Origin: Arsenicicoccus bolidensis DSM 15745
GTDB taxonomy: Bacteria > Actinomycetota > Actinomycetes > Actinomycetales > Dermatophilaceae
Direction: 5' to 3'
Assembly (NCBI RefSeq): GCF_000426385.1
Contig: NZ_AUFG01000010.1
Span: 1-64,000 of the forward strand
DNA: 64,000 nucleotides
A model generated the notes under the pieces. The model saw only the letters and a list, made by a program, of their open reading frames with translations, was not told where the DNA came from and searched no databases. Position numbers and translations under genes: made by a program. This document shows positions 32,991 to 42,185 of this stretch, in pieces (position 1 is the stretch's first letter; every line of letters starts with the position of its first letter).

Positions 32991-33431
32991 TCAGCACGTC
33001 CGGGAGCGCCAGCCGGCCGCGATGACGACCGCCGCCACCACCGAGTGCAGCGAGACCAGCGTCATGGTCGCCCCCCAGCTGACCCCGGCCGTCGTCCCCA
33101 GCAGCGAGACCAGCGCCACGACGGTGGCGGTCACCAGCCAGATCCGCAGGGCCCGGCGGGTGCGGGTGAGGCGCTCGAGCAGCCGCAGCGTGAGGAACCC
33201 GGCAGCCGCGCTGACGGCGGCGGCCACCACGACGTCGAGCGGGCCGACCTGCCGGGTCTACCCGCCGGTCAGGACGGTCAGGTCCACACCGACCAGGGGG
33301 ACGGCGCAGGCCCAGGTCACGAGCGCGCAGACGACCGCGGCCCCCGTCCCCGCGAGGTCGGCCGTCCACGGCGCGCGGCTCGTGCGGCGGGACGGGAGGG
33401 GATGGGTGGCGAGCGAAGCGGTGCGTGTCAT
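32991..33431 (-). pseudogene. DUF6069-like membrane protein with in-frame stop
   Basis: One frame runs from ATG 33431 (AGGAGC site) through ADLAGTGAAVVCALVTWACA and GVDLTVLTGG to a TAG at 33258-33260. It then continues in the same frame with TRQVGPLDVVVAAAVSAAAG, IWLVTATVVALVSLLGTTAG and a final helix. Together these give the four-helix DUF6069 layout of about 145 residues, with the stop between helices one and two. Probably one substitution. It neighbours the kinase gene in the same direction. Confidence 0.75.
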
Positions 33432-33580
33432 GGGGTGCTCCTGAGGTCGTGGGTGGTGGCCGTCGGAGGCCATGTCATCGACGCTAGGAGCCGTGGCCGG
33501 TCGGGGGCAGGGACGGCGGGGGCACGCCTGGCAGGACAGATGTCCCACCGAGCACGGCGGACCTGCTGCGCGAGGCGCCC

Positions 33581-33680
33581 GCGTGGGCCCGCCAGGACCG
33601 GTGCATGTCGTACGTCAGATCTGACACCGGACCTGCACCGATCTGCCAGGGCCCACCGATCTGCCAGGGCCCACCCATCT
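33581..33680. repeat. 100-bp structured repeat, copy 2
   Basis: Second copy of the element at 31161-31260, same orientation, 96% identical. The left arm has diverged (GGACCGGTGCATGT). The rest of the 33432-33763 gap shows nothing further except the start region of the cyclophilin gene. Confidence 0.85.
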
Positions 33681-33763
33681 CCTGCCGAGCGGGCGGTCGG
33701 CGTCTAGATTGACGAGCCACGGCTCGACCAGCCGTGACCCCCACCCCCCGAAGGGATCCGACG

Positions 33764-34645
33764 ATGACGTCCATCCGTTCTGCCTGGTTCATCCATCCTG
33801 ACAGCGCCACTCGGTCTGCCCGGTCCACGCGATCCACCGGACCCGCGCGAGCGACGCGTGCCGCAGCGGCCGTCGTGGCGCTGGCCGCGACCACCGCCCT
33901 CGCCGCGGCACCGAGCGCCACGGCCGTGCCGGCCCCCGGCTCGTCGGCGACCGCCTCGGCAGCCGCCAGGCCCGCCCCGCCCGGAGGCCCCACGACCGGC
34001 GCGTGCGGCTTCACCCCGCTCGAGGACCGCACCTACTCCACGTGGGTGGGGCTGCCGCCCGACCCCAAGAAGGCCCAGACCCACGGCAAGGCCGCCGTCG
34101 TCCTGCAGACCAACCGGGGCGACATACCCCTGGTCCTCGACAAGGCCGGAGCCCCCTGCACGGTGCAGAGCTTCCTGTTCCTCACCCGTCAGAAGTTCTA
34201 CGACGGCACGACCTGCCACCGGCTCACGGCCTACCACACGCCCCCGGCGGCGCTGTCGGTCCTGCAGTGCGGTGACCCGCTCGGGACGGGCTGGGGCGAC
34301 CCCGGCTACTCGTTCAAGGACGAGCTGACGACGGCGCAGGCGCTGACCAACTGGCCGGGCTTCCCCGACGGCAGCCGCAAGCTCTATCCGCGCGGCACCC
34401 TCGCCATGGCCAACGGCGGCCCGGACACCAACGGCAGCCAGTTCTTCCTCGTCTACGAGGACTCGCGGCTGCGACCGGACTACACCGTCTTCGGCCACGT
34501 CACCGAGGAGGGCATGCAGGTCCTCGACCGGATCGCCGCCGGCGGCATCGACCCCGGCACCGAGGGCACGCCCCAGGACGGTGCCCCCGTGCTCGAGACC
34601 CGCATCGAGCGCGCGAAGCGAACCGGGGCCGGCGCCACCCGCTGA
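33764..34645 (+). CDS. Secreted cyclophilin-type peptidyl-prolyl isomerase
   Basis: A 293-residue protein. After a long basic N-region comes an export signal (AAAVVALAATTALAAAPSAT) with an Ala-x-Ala-type site, then a Pro/Ala linker. The cyclophilin domain starts near residue 100: TNRGDIPLVLDKAGAPCTVQ, FLTRQKFYDGTTCHRLT (catalytic Arg replaced by a TCHRL arrangement usual in bacterial secreted forms), LAMANGGPDTNGSQFFLVYE and TVFGHVTEEG. It should assist folding outside the membrane. AAGGGAT precedes ATG 33764. Confidence 0.85.
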   Translation: MTSIRSAWFIHPDSATRSARSTRSTGPARATRAAAAVVALAATTALAAAPSATAVPAPGSSATASAAARPAPPGGPTTGACGFTPLEDRTYSTWVGLPPDPKKAQTHGKAAVVLQTNRGDIPLVLDKAGAPCTVQSFLFLTRQKFYDGTTCHRLTAYHTPPAALSVLQCGDPLGTGWGDPGYSFKDELTTAQALTNWPGFPDGSRKLYPRGTLAMANGGPDTNGSQFFLVYEDSRLRPDYTVFGHVTEEGMQVLDRIAAGGIDPGTEGTPQDGAPVLETRIERAKRTGAGATR

Positions 34646-34765
34646 GGGAGAGCACGTCGGGCATCTCCCGCGGCCCCGCGCCCGATCCGCCAAGCGTTGC
34701 GCCCGCCGAACGCCCGCGCGTCCCCCTCGGTACTGTGGCAGGACCTCAGAGGAGAGGGAACGGCT

Positions 34766-36301
34766 ATGGCAGGCAAGGCGATCAGTCGCAGGGAGGTGCT
34801 TCGGCTCGGCGCGGGACTGACCGCGGGAGCCGCCCTCGCCGCGTGCTCGCCCGCCCCCGACTCGGTCACCTCCGAGCTGATCCACGGCGCCACCGGCGGC
34901 GGGCTCAAGGACACCGTCGACCCGCACTTCCCGGTGACGATGCCGGACATCGCGCGGGTGCGCAGCCTGTTCGAGCCGCTGCTGCGGTTCACGCCGGACT
35001 ACCGCATCGAGCCGTGCCTGGCCGAGAGCGTGGAGCACAACACCGACGCCACGCGCTGGACCTTCCACCTGCGCGAGGGGGTGACCTTCCACGACGGGCG
35101 GCCCCTCACCGCCACGGACGTCAAGGCCTCGCTCGAGCGCATGGGCGACCCCAAGAACCCCACCGCCCTGCTCAGCGACGTCGCCCCGCTCATCGACTTC
35201 GCGGCGAGCCGGGCGGTCGACCCGCGCACCTACCAGCTCGTCCTCAAGCAGTCCTACGGGATCATGGACCAGCTGCTCGCGGCCTACACGATGGGCATCG
35301 TCCCCCAGGACTTCGACCTGGCCCGCCCGATCGGCACGGGCCCCTTCCGCTACGAGTCCTTCGTGCCGGGCCAGCGCTCGAGATTCCTTCGCCACGATGG
35401 CTACTGGGACCGCAAGGCCAGCGTCGACTCGCTCGTGATCATCGACTTCACCGACGACGCCGCCAAGGTATCGGCGCTGCTCGCCGGCCAGGTCCACACC
35501 ATCGACAACCTCCCGGCCTACCTCGCGGGGGCGATCGAGCGGCAGGGCGCCCACACCCTCGTCTCCGAGACGGGCGGCTGGGTGCCGTTCACGATGCGGG
35601 TCGACGCCAAGCCGTTCTCCGACAACCGGGTCCGTCAGGCGATGCGCCTCATCGTGGACCGCCAGCAGATGATCGACCAGGCGCTGAGCGGCTTCGGGCG
35701 GCCCGGCAACGACCTCTACGGCCCGTTCGACCCGGACTACCTCGGCGGCGCGCTGCCGCAGCGGCACCAGGACATCGCCCAGGCCAGGCACCTGCTCAAG
35801 GCCGCCGGCCAGGAGGACCTGCAGGTCGAGCTGGTCACCTCCACCGCCGTCGGCACCGGCGGCGTCGAGTCCGCCAACCTCTTCGTCCAGCAGGCCGCCA
35901 AGGCGGGCGTCCAGGTGCGCGTCACCAAGGCCGACGCCGGCGCGTTCTACGGCGAGCGCTACCTGTCCTGGGTGTTCGCCCAGGACTTCTGGTCGACCCG
36001 CCTCTACCTCCCGCAGGCGATCGCGTGCGCGCTCAAGACGTCGGCCTACAACGAGACCCACTTCAACCACCCGCAGTTCACCGAGCTGATCACCTCGGCC
36101 CGCCGCACCACCGACCCCGCGCGGCGCCGCACGCTCGTGCAGGACGCGCAGCGGATCGAGCACGAGGAGGGCGGCCTGATCATCTGGGCGTTCGCCAACC
36201 AGGTCGACGGCTACAGCCACCAGGTCACCGGCCTGCAGCCGGCTCGCGAGCAACCCGTCTCGGCATTCCGGTTCAACACGATCACGCTGAAGGGGAGCTG
36301 A
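34766..36301 (+). CDS. ABC transporter substrate-binding lipoprotein (SBP_bac_5, Dpp/Opp type)
   Basis: A 511-residue solute receptor. The N-terminus combines a twin-arginine motif (ISRREVLRL) with a lipobox (LAAC, Cys near residue 28), so it is probably exported folded by Tat and lipid-anchored. The family-5 signature is in YRIEPCLAESVEHN and LREGVTFHDGRPLTATDVKA. VRQAMRLIVDRQQMIDQAL is the conserved hinge region. Ligand is a peptide, nickel or an opine-like compound. First gene of a four-gene operon with 1-4-nt overlaps; the ATG at 34766 has GGAGAGGGAA upstream. Confidence 0.9.
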   Translation: MAGKAISRREVLRLGAGLTAGAALAACSPAPDSVTSELIHGATGGGLKDTVDPHFPVTMPDIARVRSLFEPLLRFTPDYRIEPCLAESVEHNTDATRWTFHLREGVTFHDGRPLTATDVKASLERMGDPKNPTALLSDVAPLIDFAASRAVDPRTYQLVLKQSYGIMDQLLAAYTMGIVPQDFDLARPIGTGPFRYESFVPGQRSRFLRHDGYWDRKASVDSLVIIDFTDDAAKVSALLAGQVHTIDNLPAYLAGAIERQGAHTLVSETGGWVPFTMRVDAKPFSDNRVRQAMRLIVDRQQMIDQALSGFGRPGNDLYGPFDPDYLGGALPQRHQDIAQARHLLKAAGQEDLQVELVTSTAVGTGGVESANLFVQQAAKAGVQVRVTKADAGAFYGERYLSWVFAQDFWSTRLYLPQAIACALKTSAYNETHFNHPQFTELITSARRTTDPARRRTLVQDAQRIEHEEGGLIIWAFANQVDGYSHQVTGLQPAREQPVSAFRFNTITLKGS

Positions 36302-37368
36302 TGGGAGCCACCCCGCACACCCCGCACACCCCGCGCCCCGCGCACACCGCCCCGTCCGCGTCGAGCGAGAGCGCTGCCGCCTCGAGCCGCCGCTCGCCGG
36401 TCCGGGCCTGGACCCGCTGGCTCGTCCGCCGGGTCCTGCTCGCCCTCGCCAGCCTCTGGGTCGTCTCGGTCATCGTCTTCCTCGCGACCACCGCCCTCGG
36501 CGACCCGGTCCGCGCGATCCTCGGCAAGGACTATGCCGTCAGCCCCGAGCGCGTCGCCCAGATCCGCGAGACGCTGCATCTCGACCAGTCGCTGCCCGAG
36601 CGCTACCTCACCTGGCTCGGCGGGCTGCTCCGCGGCGACCTCGGCACCAGCATCGCCAGCCAGCAACCGGTCGGCCAGCTCCTCGCCGACAAGGTCGCCA
36701 ACAGCGCCTTCCTCGTCCTCGTGGTCGCCCTCGTGATGGTGCCGCTGTCGCTCGGTCTTGCGGTCCTGGCCGCGCGGCACCGCGGCCGCGCCGTCGACAA
36801 CGTCCTGCAGGTCATCACCCTCGCGCTCGCGGGCGTGCCGGAGTTCGTGACGGGCATCCTGCTCGTGGCGCTGCTGTCCACCAGCGTCTTCCACGTCCTG
36901 CCCGCCGTCACGGTCCTGCCCGCCGGGGCGATGGTCTGGGAGCGGCCCGCGTCGCTGGTCCTGCCCGTGGCCACCCTCGTCGTCGCCGTCGTCCCCTACC
37001 TGATCCGCATCCTGCGCTCCAACCTCGTCGAGACCCTCGACTCGGACTACGTCGAGCTCGCCCGGCTCAAGGGCATCCCCGAGGACCGCGTGCTGCGCCG
37101 CCACGCCCTGCCCAACACCCTGGTCCCCACCGTCCAGGTCACCGCGCTGCAGCTGGCCTGGCTGGTCGGCGGCGTCGTCCTGGTCGAGTACCTCTTCAAC
37201 TTCCCCGGCATCGGCGCGACCCTCGTCGACTCGGTCCGCAACTCCGACTACCCGATGGTGCAGGCGCTCGCGATGCTCATCGCCGCGGCCTACGTCCTGC
37301 TCAACCTCGTGGCGGACGCCCTGTCGATCCTGCTGACGCCGCGCGCCCGGACGGGGATGGTCGCATGA
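36301..37368 (+). CDS. ABC transporter permease, DppB type
   Basis: A 355-residue permease. A Pro/Ala/Ser-rich N-terminal tail of about 45 residues precedes six membrane segments. LRGDLGTSIASQQPVGQLLA is the DppB periplasmic signature, and ELARLKGIPEDRVLRRHALP is the EAA coupling helix that contacts the ATPase. The start codon overlaps the preceding stop by one base. The N-terminal tail is longer than usual for the family. Confidence 0.9.
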   Translation: MGATPHTPHTPRPAHTAPSASSESAAASSRRSPVRAWTRWLVRRVLLALASLWVVSVIVFLATTALGDPVRAILGKDYAVSPERVAQIRETLHLDQSLPERYLTWLGGLLRGDLGTSIASQQPVGQLLADKVANSAFLVLVVALVMVPLSLGLAVLAARHRGRAVDNVLQVITLALAGVPEFVTGILLVALLSTSVFHVLPAVTVLPAGAMVWERPASLVLPVATLVVAVVPYLIRILRSNLVETLDSDYVELARLKGIPEDRVLRRHALPNTLVPTVQVTALQLAWLVGGVVLVEYLFNFPGIGATLVDSVRNSDYPMVQALAMLIAAAYVLLNLVADALSILLTPRARTGMVA

Positions 37369-38252
37369 GCAGCAGCAGCAGCAGCACCAGCACCAGCACC
37401 AGCACCGGCGGCCAGACCGGCACCGGCACGCGCTCCCGGTCGCGTCTCGCCGGGCTGGCGCGCGACCCCCGCGTCGTCATCGGGACGATCCTGACCCTGG
37501 TCGTCGTGCTGCTCGGCGTGTGCGGCCCGTGGATCGCCCCGCACGGCGAGTTCGACATCGTGGGGCGGCCGTTCACGCGCCAGGGCTCCTTCCTCGGCAC
37601 CGACTACCTCGGGCAGGACGTCCTGTCCCGGGTGCTCCACGGCGGGCGCGCCATCCTGGTCACCTCGGTCCTCGCGACCGTCCTCGGCGTGCTGGTGGGA
37701 GTCGTGTATGGCGTCCTCGCCGCCTACGGGGGTGGCTGGGCCGACGAGCTGCTGATGCGGGCCAACGACGTCCTCCTGGCGTTCCCGCAGATCCTCGTGG
37801 CGCTGCTCGTGCTGTCCGCCGTCAAGCAGCCGGCCTGGTGGGTGATCGTGCTGTTCGTCGGCCTCGCGCACTTCCCCCGGGTGGCGCGCGTGGCCCGCGG
37901 CGTCGCCCTGACCTATGTCCACCAGGACTTCGTCGGGGCCGCGGAGGCCATCGGCGAGAAGCGCTGGCGGATCGTGGCGACCGAGCTCGGCCCCAACCTC
38001 ACCGTGCCGCTGCTCGCCGAGGCGGGGCTGCGCCTGACCTACTCCATCGGCCTCATCGCCGGCATCGGGTTCCTCGGGTTCGCCTCCGACCCCGGCGCCG
38101 CCGACTGGGGGCAGATGACCAACGAGAACCGCCTCGGCCTGCTCGTGCAGCCCTGGGGCGTGCTCGCGCCGGTGCTGATCATCGCGGTCTTCACCATCGG
38201 CACCAACCTCATCGCGGACGCGCTGGGCGCCCGGGCCGCCAAGGGGGAGTGA
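37365..38252 (+). CDS. ABC transporter permease, DppC type
   Basis: A 295-residue permease. The N-terminus is a Ser/Thr tract coded by AGC/ACC repeats (37368-37405). FLGTDYLGQDVLSRVLHGGR is the DppC signature. YVHQDFVGAAEAIGEKRWRI is the EAA loop. Six membrane segments are visible. It overlaps dppB by 4 nt and the ATPase gene by one base, so stoichiometric expression is expected. Confidence 0.9.
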   Translation: MSSSSSSTSTSTSTGGQTGTGTRSRSRLAGLARDPRVVIGTILTLVVVLLGVCGPWIAPHGEFDIVGRPFTRQGSFLGTDYLGQDVLSRVLHGGRAILVTSVLATVLGVLVGVVYGVLAAYGGGWADELLMRANDVLLAFPQILVALLVLSAVKQPAWWVIVLFVGLAHFPRVARVARGVALTYVHQDFVGAAEAIGEKRWRIVATELGPNLTVPLLAEAGLRLTYSIGLIAGIGFLGFASDPGAADWGQMTNENRLGLLVQPWGVLAPVLIIAVFTIGTNLIADALGARAAKGE

Positions 38253-40096
38253 TGGACAGCACCGGACCCGCGAGAGACGCGGCGAGCACCACCCCCGGCA
38301 CCCCCGAGGGCCCCGTCTGCGTGGTCGAGGGCCTGCGCGTCGGGCTCACCGGACGCGGGCTCGACGTGGTCGAGGACGTCGACCTGGTCGTGTCCGCCGG
38401 CGAGGTGCTCGGCCTGGTCGGCGAGTCCGGCTCGGGCAAGACCACGACGGGCACGGCGCTGCTGGGCTATGCCCGCACCGGCGCCGAGATCACCGGCGGC
38501 CGCATCGACGTCGCCGGGCACGACCTGCGCTCGATGAGCTGGCAGCAGGTGCGGGCCGTGCGCGGGCTCGACGTCGGCTACGTCCCGCAGGACCCCAGCT
38601 CGGCGCTCAACCCCGCCATCCGGATCGGGCAGCAGCTGCGCGAGCTGCTGGACCTGCACTCGATCGGGACGCCGCAGGAGCGGGACGAGCGGGTCCGCGA
38701 GATCCTGCCCGAGGTGGGGCTGCCCGCCGACGACACCTTCTTGCGCCGCTATCCCCACCAGCTGTCCGGCGGGCAGGTGCAGCGGGTGGCCCTGGCCATG
38801 GTCTTCCTCCCGCGCCCGGCGGTGCTGGTCCTCGACGAGCCCACCACGGGCCTCGACGTCACGACCCAGGGCAAGGTCCTCGACACCCTCGGGGAGCTGT
38901 GCCGCCGCTTCGACGTCGCCGCGCTCTACGTCACCCACGACCTGTCCGTCGTCGCCACCATTGCCGACCGCGTCGCGGTGATGTATGCCGGACAGGTCGT
39001 CGAGGTCGGCGCCACGCGTGCGGTGTTCGCCGAGCCGGCCCACCCCTACACGCGGGCGTTGCTGCGCGCCATACCGCACCTGCACAAGCCCTATGCCCTC
39101 AGCGGCATCCCCGGCCTCGCTCCCGCACCGGGGCGACGGCCCGACGGGTGCCGCTTCAACGACCGGTGCGAGCACGCGGTCGAGGCGTGCCGGGCCACCC
39201 AGCCCGCCCTCGTCGAGGTCTCGCGGACGGGCGGAGAGAGCCACGTCGCGCGCTGCATCCGCGTCGACGAGCTGCCACCGTGGGACCCCGAGGACCGCGC
39301 GGTCAGCGACACCGTCCCCGACCGGGAGCGCGAGATCGTGCTCGAGGTCGCGGGGCTGGACGTGAGCTATGGCCGCACCCAGGTCGTCCACGACGTCAGC
39401 TTCGACCTGGCCCGCCGCGAGATCGTCGCGCTGGTCGGGGAGTCCGGCTCCGGCAAGACCACCACGTCGCGGTGCGTCGCCGGCCTGCACCAGGACTGGA
39501 CCGGCCGGATCGAGCTCGAGGGCGAGCAGCTCGTGGCGTCGGCGCGGCGGCGCTCCCCGGAGCAGCGCAAGCGGGTGCAGTACATCTTCCAGAACCCCTA
39601 CCAGTCGCTGAACCCCCGCCGCACGGTCGAGCAGATCCTCACCCGGCCGCTCGCGCTCTTCGGGATCGCGCGTGGCCGGGCGGCCCGCGAGCGCGCGGCG
39701 GAGCTGCTCGACCAGGTCCAGCTCGACCCCTCCCTGCTGCGGCTTCGCGCGGGGCGGCTGTCCGGCGGCGAGCGACAGCGGGTGGCGATCGCGCGAGCCC
39801 TCGCCGCCGAGCCGGACGTGCTGGTGTGCGACGAGATCACCTCGGCGCTGGACGTGTCGATCCAGGGCTCGATCACGGCGCTGCTCGACCGGATCAAGGC
39901 CGAGCGCGGCATCTCCATGCTGTTCGTGACGCACGACCTCGCCCTCGTGCGCTCGATCGCCGACCGCATCGTCGTGCTCAGCGACGGCCGCGTCGTCGAG
40001 CAGGGCCTCACGGCGCAGGTGCTCGACCACCCGCAGGAGGACTACACGCGCGAGCTGCTGGCCCACACCCCGCAGCTGGCCAACGCCTTCGACTGA
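38252..40096 (+). CDS. Fused dual ATPase of a Dpp/Opp ABC transporter (DppD-DppF)
   Basis: A 614-residue protein carrying both ATPase domains. Domain 1: GESGSGKTTTGTALLG (Walker A, near 60), VPQDPSSALNP (Q-loop), LSGGQVQRVALA (signature), VLVLDEPTTGLD (Walker B), VTHDLSV (switch His) and the oligopeptide-type cysteine tail CRFNDRCEHAVEAC. Domain 2 from about 360: GESGSGKTTTSRCVAG, IFQNPYQSLNP, LSGGERQRVAIA, VLVCDEITSALD. Fusion replaces the usual separate DppD and DppF. The cysteine cluster may bind an iron-sulfur centre, as in DppD/OppD proteins. Confidence 0.9.
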   Translation: MDSTGPARDAASTTPGTPEGPVCVVEGLRVGLTGRGLDVVEDVDLVVSAGEVLGLVGESGSGKTTTGTALLGYARTGAEITGGRIDVAGHDLRSMSWQQVRAVRGLDVGYVPQDPSSALNPAIRIGQQLRELLDLHSIGTPQERDERVREILPEVGLPADDTFLRRYPHQLSGGQVQRVALAMVFLPRPAVLVLDEPTTGLDVTTQGKVLDTLGELCRRFDVAALYVTHDLSVVATIADRVAVMYAGQVVEVGATRAVFAEPAHPYTRALLRAIPHLHKPYALSGIPGLAPAPGRRPDGCRFNDRCEHAVEACRATQPALVEVSRTGGESHVARCIRVDELPPWDPEDRAVSDTVPDREREIVLEVAGLDVSYGRTQVVHDVSFDLARREIVALVGESGSGKTTTSRCVAGLHQDWTGRIELEGEQLVASARRRSPEQRKRVQYIFQNPYQSLNPRRTVEQILTRPLALFGIARGRAARERAAELLDQVQLDPSLLRLRAGRLSGGERQRVAIARALAAEPDVLVCDEITSALDVSIQGSITALLDRIKAERGISMLFVTHDLALVRSIADRIVVLSDGRVVEQGLTAQVLDHPQEDYTRELLAHTPQLANAFD

Positions 40097-40113
40097 GCCG
40101 ACCGCCCCGGCCG

Positions 40114-41961
40114 TCAGCCGGCGGTGTCCTCGAGAAGGCTCCACAGGGCTGCGACCCCATCGGCCAGGGCCTGCTCCAGCTCGCCGACGCGCTCCGCGAC
40201 GCCGTCGGTCCAGCTCAGCGTGAACTCCACGACTCCTTGGTCGGGCAGCGGGACGTAGTAGATGCCGATGCCGCCCTCGCTCGTCGCCGCGAAGGCCGCC
40301 CGCACGATGCGCGAGGGGTCGCCCAGCGACGTCGTCGACAGGAAGTCGGTGGTGAGCCGGCCGTATGCCGGGTCGTCGTGCAGCGGCACGGCATACCCGT
40401 GGCGATCCGCCATCAGCCGCAGGCCGAAGAGGTGCCGGTCGATCCCCTGGCCGCTCTTGCACCGCTTGACCTGCGTGCGGTGCGAGTCCAGGTGGGCCAG
40501 CAGGAGATCCGGGGTGGCGGTGCCGTCGACGAGGGCGCTCGCCAGGTCGACGGCCGCCCTGGTGTTGGGGCGCAGGCACTCGGTGCGGCCGCCCTGGTAC
40601 TCCCGCATGTCCACGGACTCGTAGGTCGAGCGGACCCGGCCGTAGGTCCGCAGCTGGGCGTAGAGCATGACGGCCTGCAGGCAGGCGTCCATCGAGACCT
40701 TGACCGGCAGGGTGGGCAGCGGGCCGGCCGGCACGCGCAGGATGCGCACACGCTGCCGGTCCGCCTCGCGGGCGTACTCGCCGACGCCCTGCTCCAGGGC
40801 CGCGCGCTGGTCGGCCGAGAGGGCCCAGGCGAAGGGCTCCGTCGACGCGGGCTCGTCGTGCGGGCCGCCCTGGTCGAGGGTCACGTCCTGGGCCCGGCCG
40901 AGGATCGCCACGAGGGTGGACCCGTCGAGGGTGCTGTGCTCGAGGTGCAGGCCCGTGAAGTCGTCGGCCAGGTCGACCTGCAGCGTGACCGGCTTGAACG
41001 GCCAGGCCAGACCGGGTGCGAACGCCACCTGCCGCAGGTGGTCCGCCGTGTCCGCTCCGTCCTCCGGCGCTGCGGCTTCGGTGGCTTCAGTGACCTTGGA
41101 GGCCTTTGAGGCCTCGGTGACCGCGGTGACCTCGGTGGACCCGGTGACCTCGGAGGCCTCGGCGGAGGAGTCGGTGAGGGCGATGAGGAACAACGCCTCC
41201 CGCAGCCGCGCGTAGGTGTGGGCGTTGTCGCCGTCCTGCTGCAGCTCGGCGAGCATCGCGGCGGCGTCGTCACCCGCGAGGTAGCCCGCAGCGGTGAACC
41301 CGGGCCCCTCGGCCTCCGGCAGCGCCACGACCTCGTCGAGCCCGGCGCGGATCGCCGTGACCGACAACGGGCCTCCGGAGGTGTCGCTCACGCGCACCGC
41401 CACCGCTCGCCCGCGCCACAGGGCCACGACCTCGCGGTCGGCGGCGTCCTGGCGGCCGGGCAGGAAGACGTCGAGGCCCTGCCTCGGGTCGCGGAGGCCG
41501 CCCTCGACGTGGTCCCACTGCTGCTGGCACAACGGCTCGCCGCGCGGGCTGACGTCGGCGCCCGCGTCACCGCGCAGGTGCGCGAGGTAGGCCGCCGCCA
41601 TCCGGTGGATCAGCTCGGCCGCGCGGTCCAGGCCGCTCCCGGTCGTCGGCATGGCCAGCTCGAAGCCCACGTTGCTCGACAGCGGCAGCGCCACCCGCGT
41701 CACGTGGTAGGCCTCGAGCCAGGCCTCCCACAGCCAGCTCCGCCCGAGCGCGTCCTCCTCGGCCGCGAAGGCCTCGAGGGCGGACTGGCAGGCCGGCCCG
41801 TCACCGGCCGCGAAGGCCTCGACCGCACCCCGCGTGACCTCGAGCTCCTCCGGCGACAGCAGCACGGCCACCGTCTCGAGATAGCGGTCGAGCGTCTGGC
41901 GCAGCGGGGGCACCGGCAGTGTCTTGGCGGTCGTCGGGGTGGGCGTGCTCGCAGCGGTCAT
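40114..41961 (-). CDS. Carnitine/choline O-acyltransferase family protein
   Basis: A 615-residue protein with the eukaryote-like acyltransferase motifs: the catalytic His in GLHLEHSTLDGSTL (near residue 340), TYESVDMREYQGGRTECLRP (substrate carboxylate and CoA contacts), KRCKSGQGIDRHLFGL (CoA pantetheine region) and FLSTTSLGDPS. The N-terminal half matches the LPVPPLRQTLDRYLETV opening. An insert of about 40 Glu/Ala/Thr/Ser residues lies before the catalytic segment (near 268-310). It probably transfers acyl groups between CoA and carnitine, choline or a similar alcohol in the cytoplasm. Convergent with the transporter operon, 17 nt apart. Confidence 0.85.
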   Translation of the reverse strand: MTAASTPTPTTAKTLPVPPLRQTLDRYLETVAVLLSPEELEVTRGAVEAFAAGDGPACQSALEAFAAEEDALGRSWLWEAWLEAYHVTRVALPLSSNVGFELAMPTTGSGLDRAAELIHRMAAAYLAHLRGDAGADVSPRGEPLCQQQWDHVEGGLRDPRQGLDVFLPGRQDAADREVVALWRGRAVAVRVSDTSGGPLSVTAIRAGLDEVVALPEAEGPGFTAAGYLAGDDAAAMLAELQQDGDNAHTYARLREALFLIALTDSSAEASEVTGSTEVTAVTEASKASKVTEATEAAAPEDGADTADHLRQVAFAPGLAWPFKPVTLQVDLADDFTGLHLEHSTLDGSTLVAILGRAQDVTLDQGGPHDEPASTEPFAWALSADQRAALEQGVGEYAREADRQRVRILRVPAGPLPTLPVKVSMDACLQAVMLYAQLRTYGRVRSTYESVDMREYQGGRTECLRPNTRAAVDLASALVDGTATPDLLLAHLDSHRTQVKRCKSGQGIDRHLFGLRLMADRHGYAVPLHDDPAYGRLTTDFLSTTSLGDPSRIVRAAFAATSEGGIGIYYVPLPDQGVVEFTLSWTDGVAERVGELEQALADGVAALWSLLEDTAG

Positions 41962-42041
41962 GGACCCTCCTCGCGCGCCAGCCTAGCCACCGTCAGACGC
42001 GGGGCGGCGGCGTCATACGGCCCTGGAGCGATGCTGCCGGA

Positions 42042-42106
42042 CGACAGAGTGGTCACAGACCCGACACCAGGGCGCCCCAGACGTCGGATCTGCGACCACT
42101 CTGTCG
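42042..42106. repeat. 24-bp near-perfect inverted repeat
   Basis: Arms at 42042-42065 and 42083-42106 (outer 13 bp CGACAGAGTGGTC perfect) match at 22 of 24 positions around a 17-nt loop. The CGACAGAG word recurs in the terminator at 13286. It lies between the acyltransferase start and the DoxX stop. Confidence 0.65.
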
Positions 42107-42119
42107 CAGCGGACGAACG

Positions 42120-42152
42120 ACGGCCCCCTCCACACCGGGTGGAGGGGGCCGT
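42120..42152 (-). terminator. Terminator of the DoxX gene
   Basis: ACGGCCCCCTCCAC (42120-42133) pairs perfectly with 42139-42152 around a 5-nt loop, 34 nt past the DoxX stop. Confidence 0.75.
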
Positions 42153-42185
42153 CAGGTCGACGGGCGCGAGGCGCGAGGGACCGGG

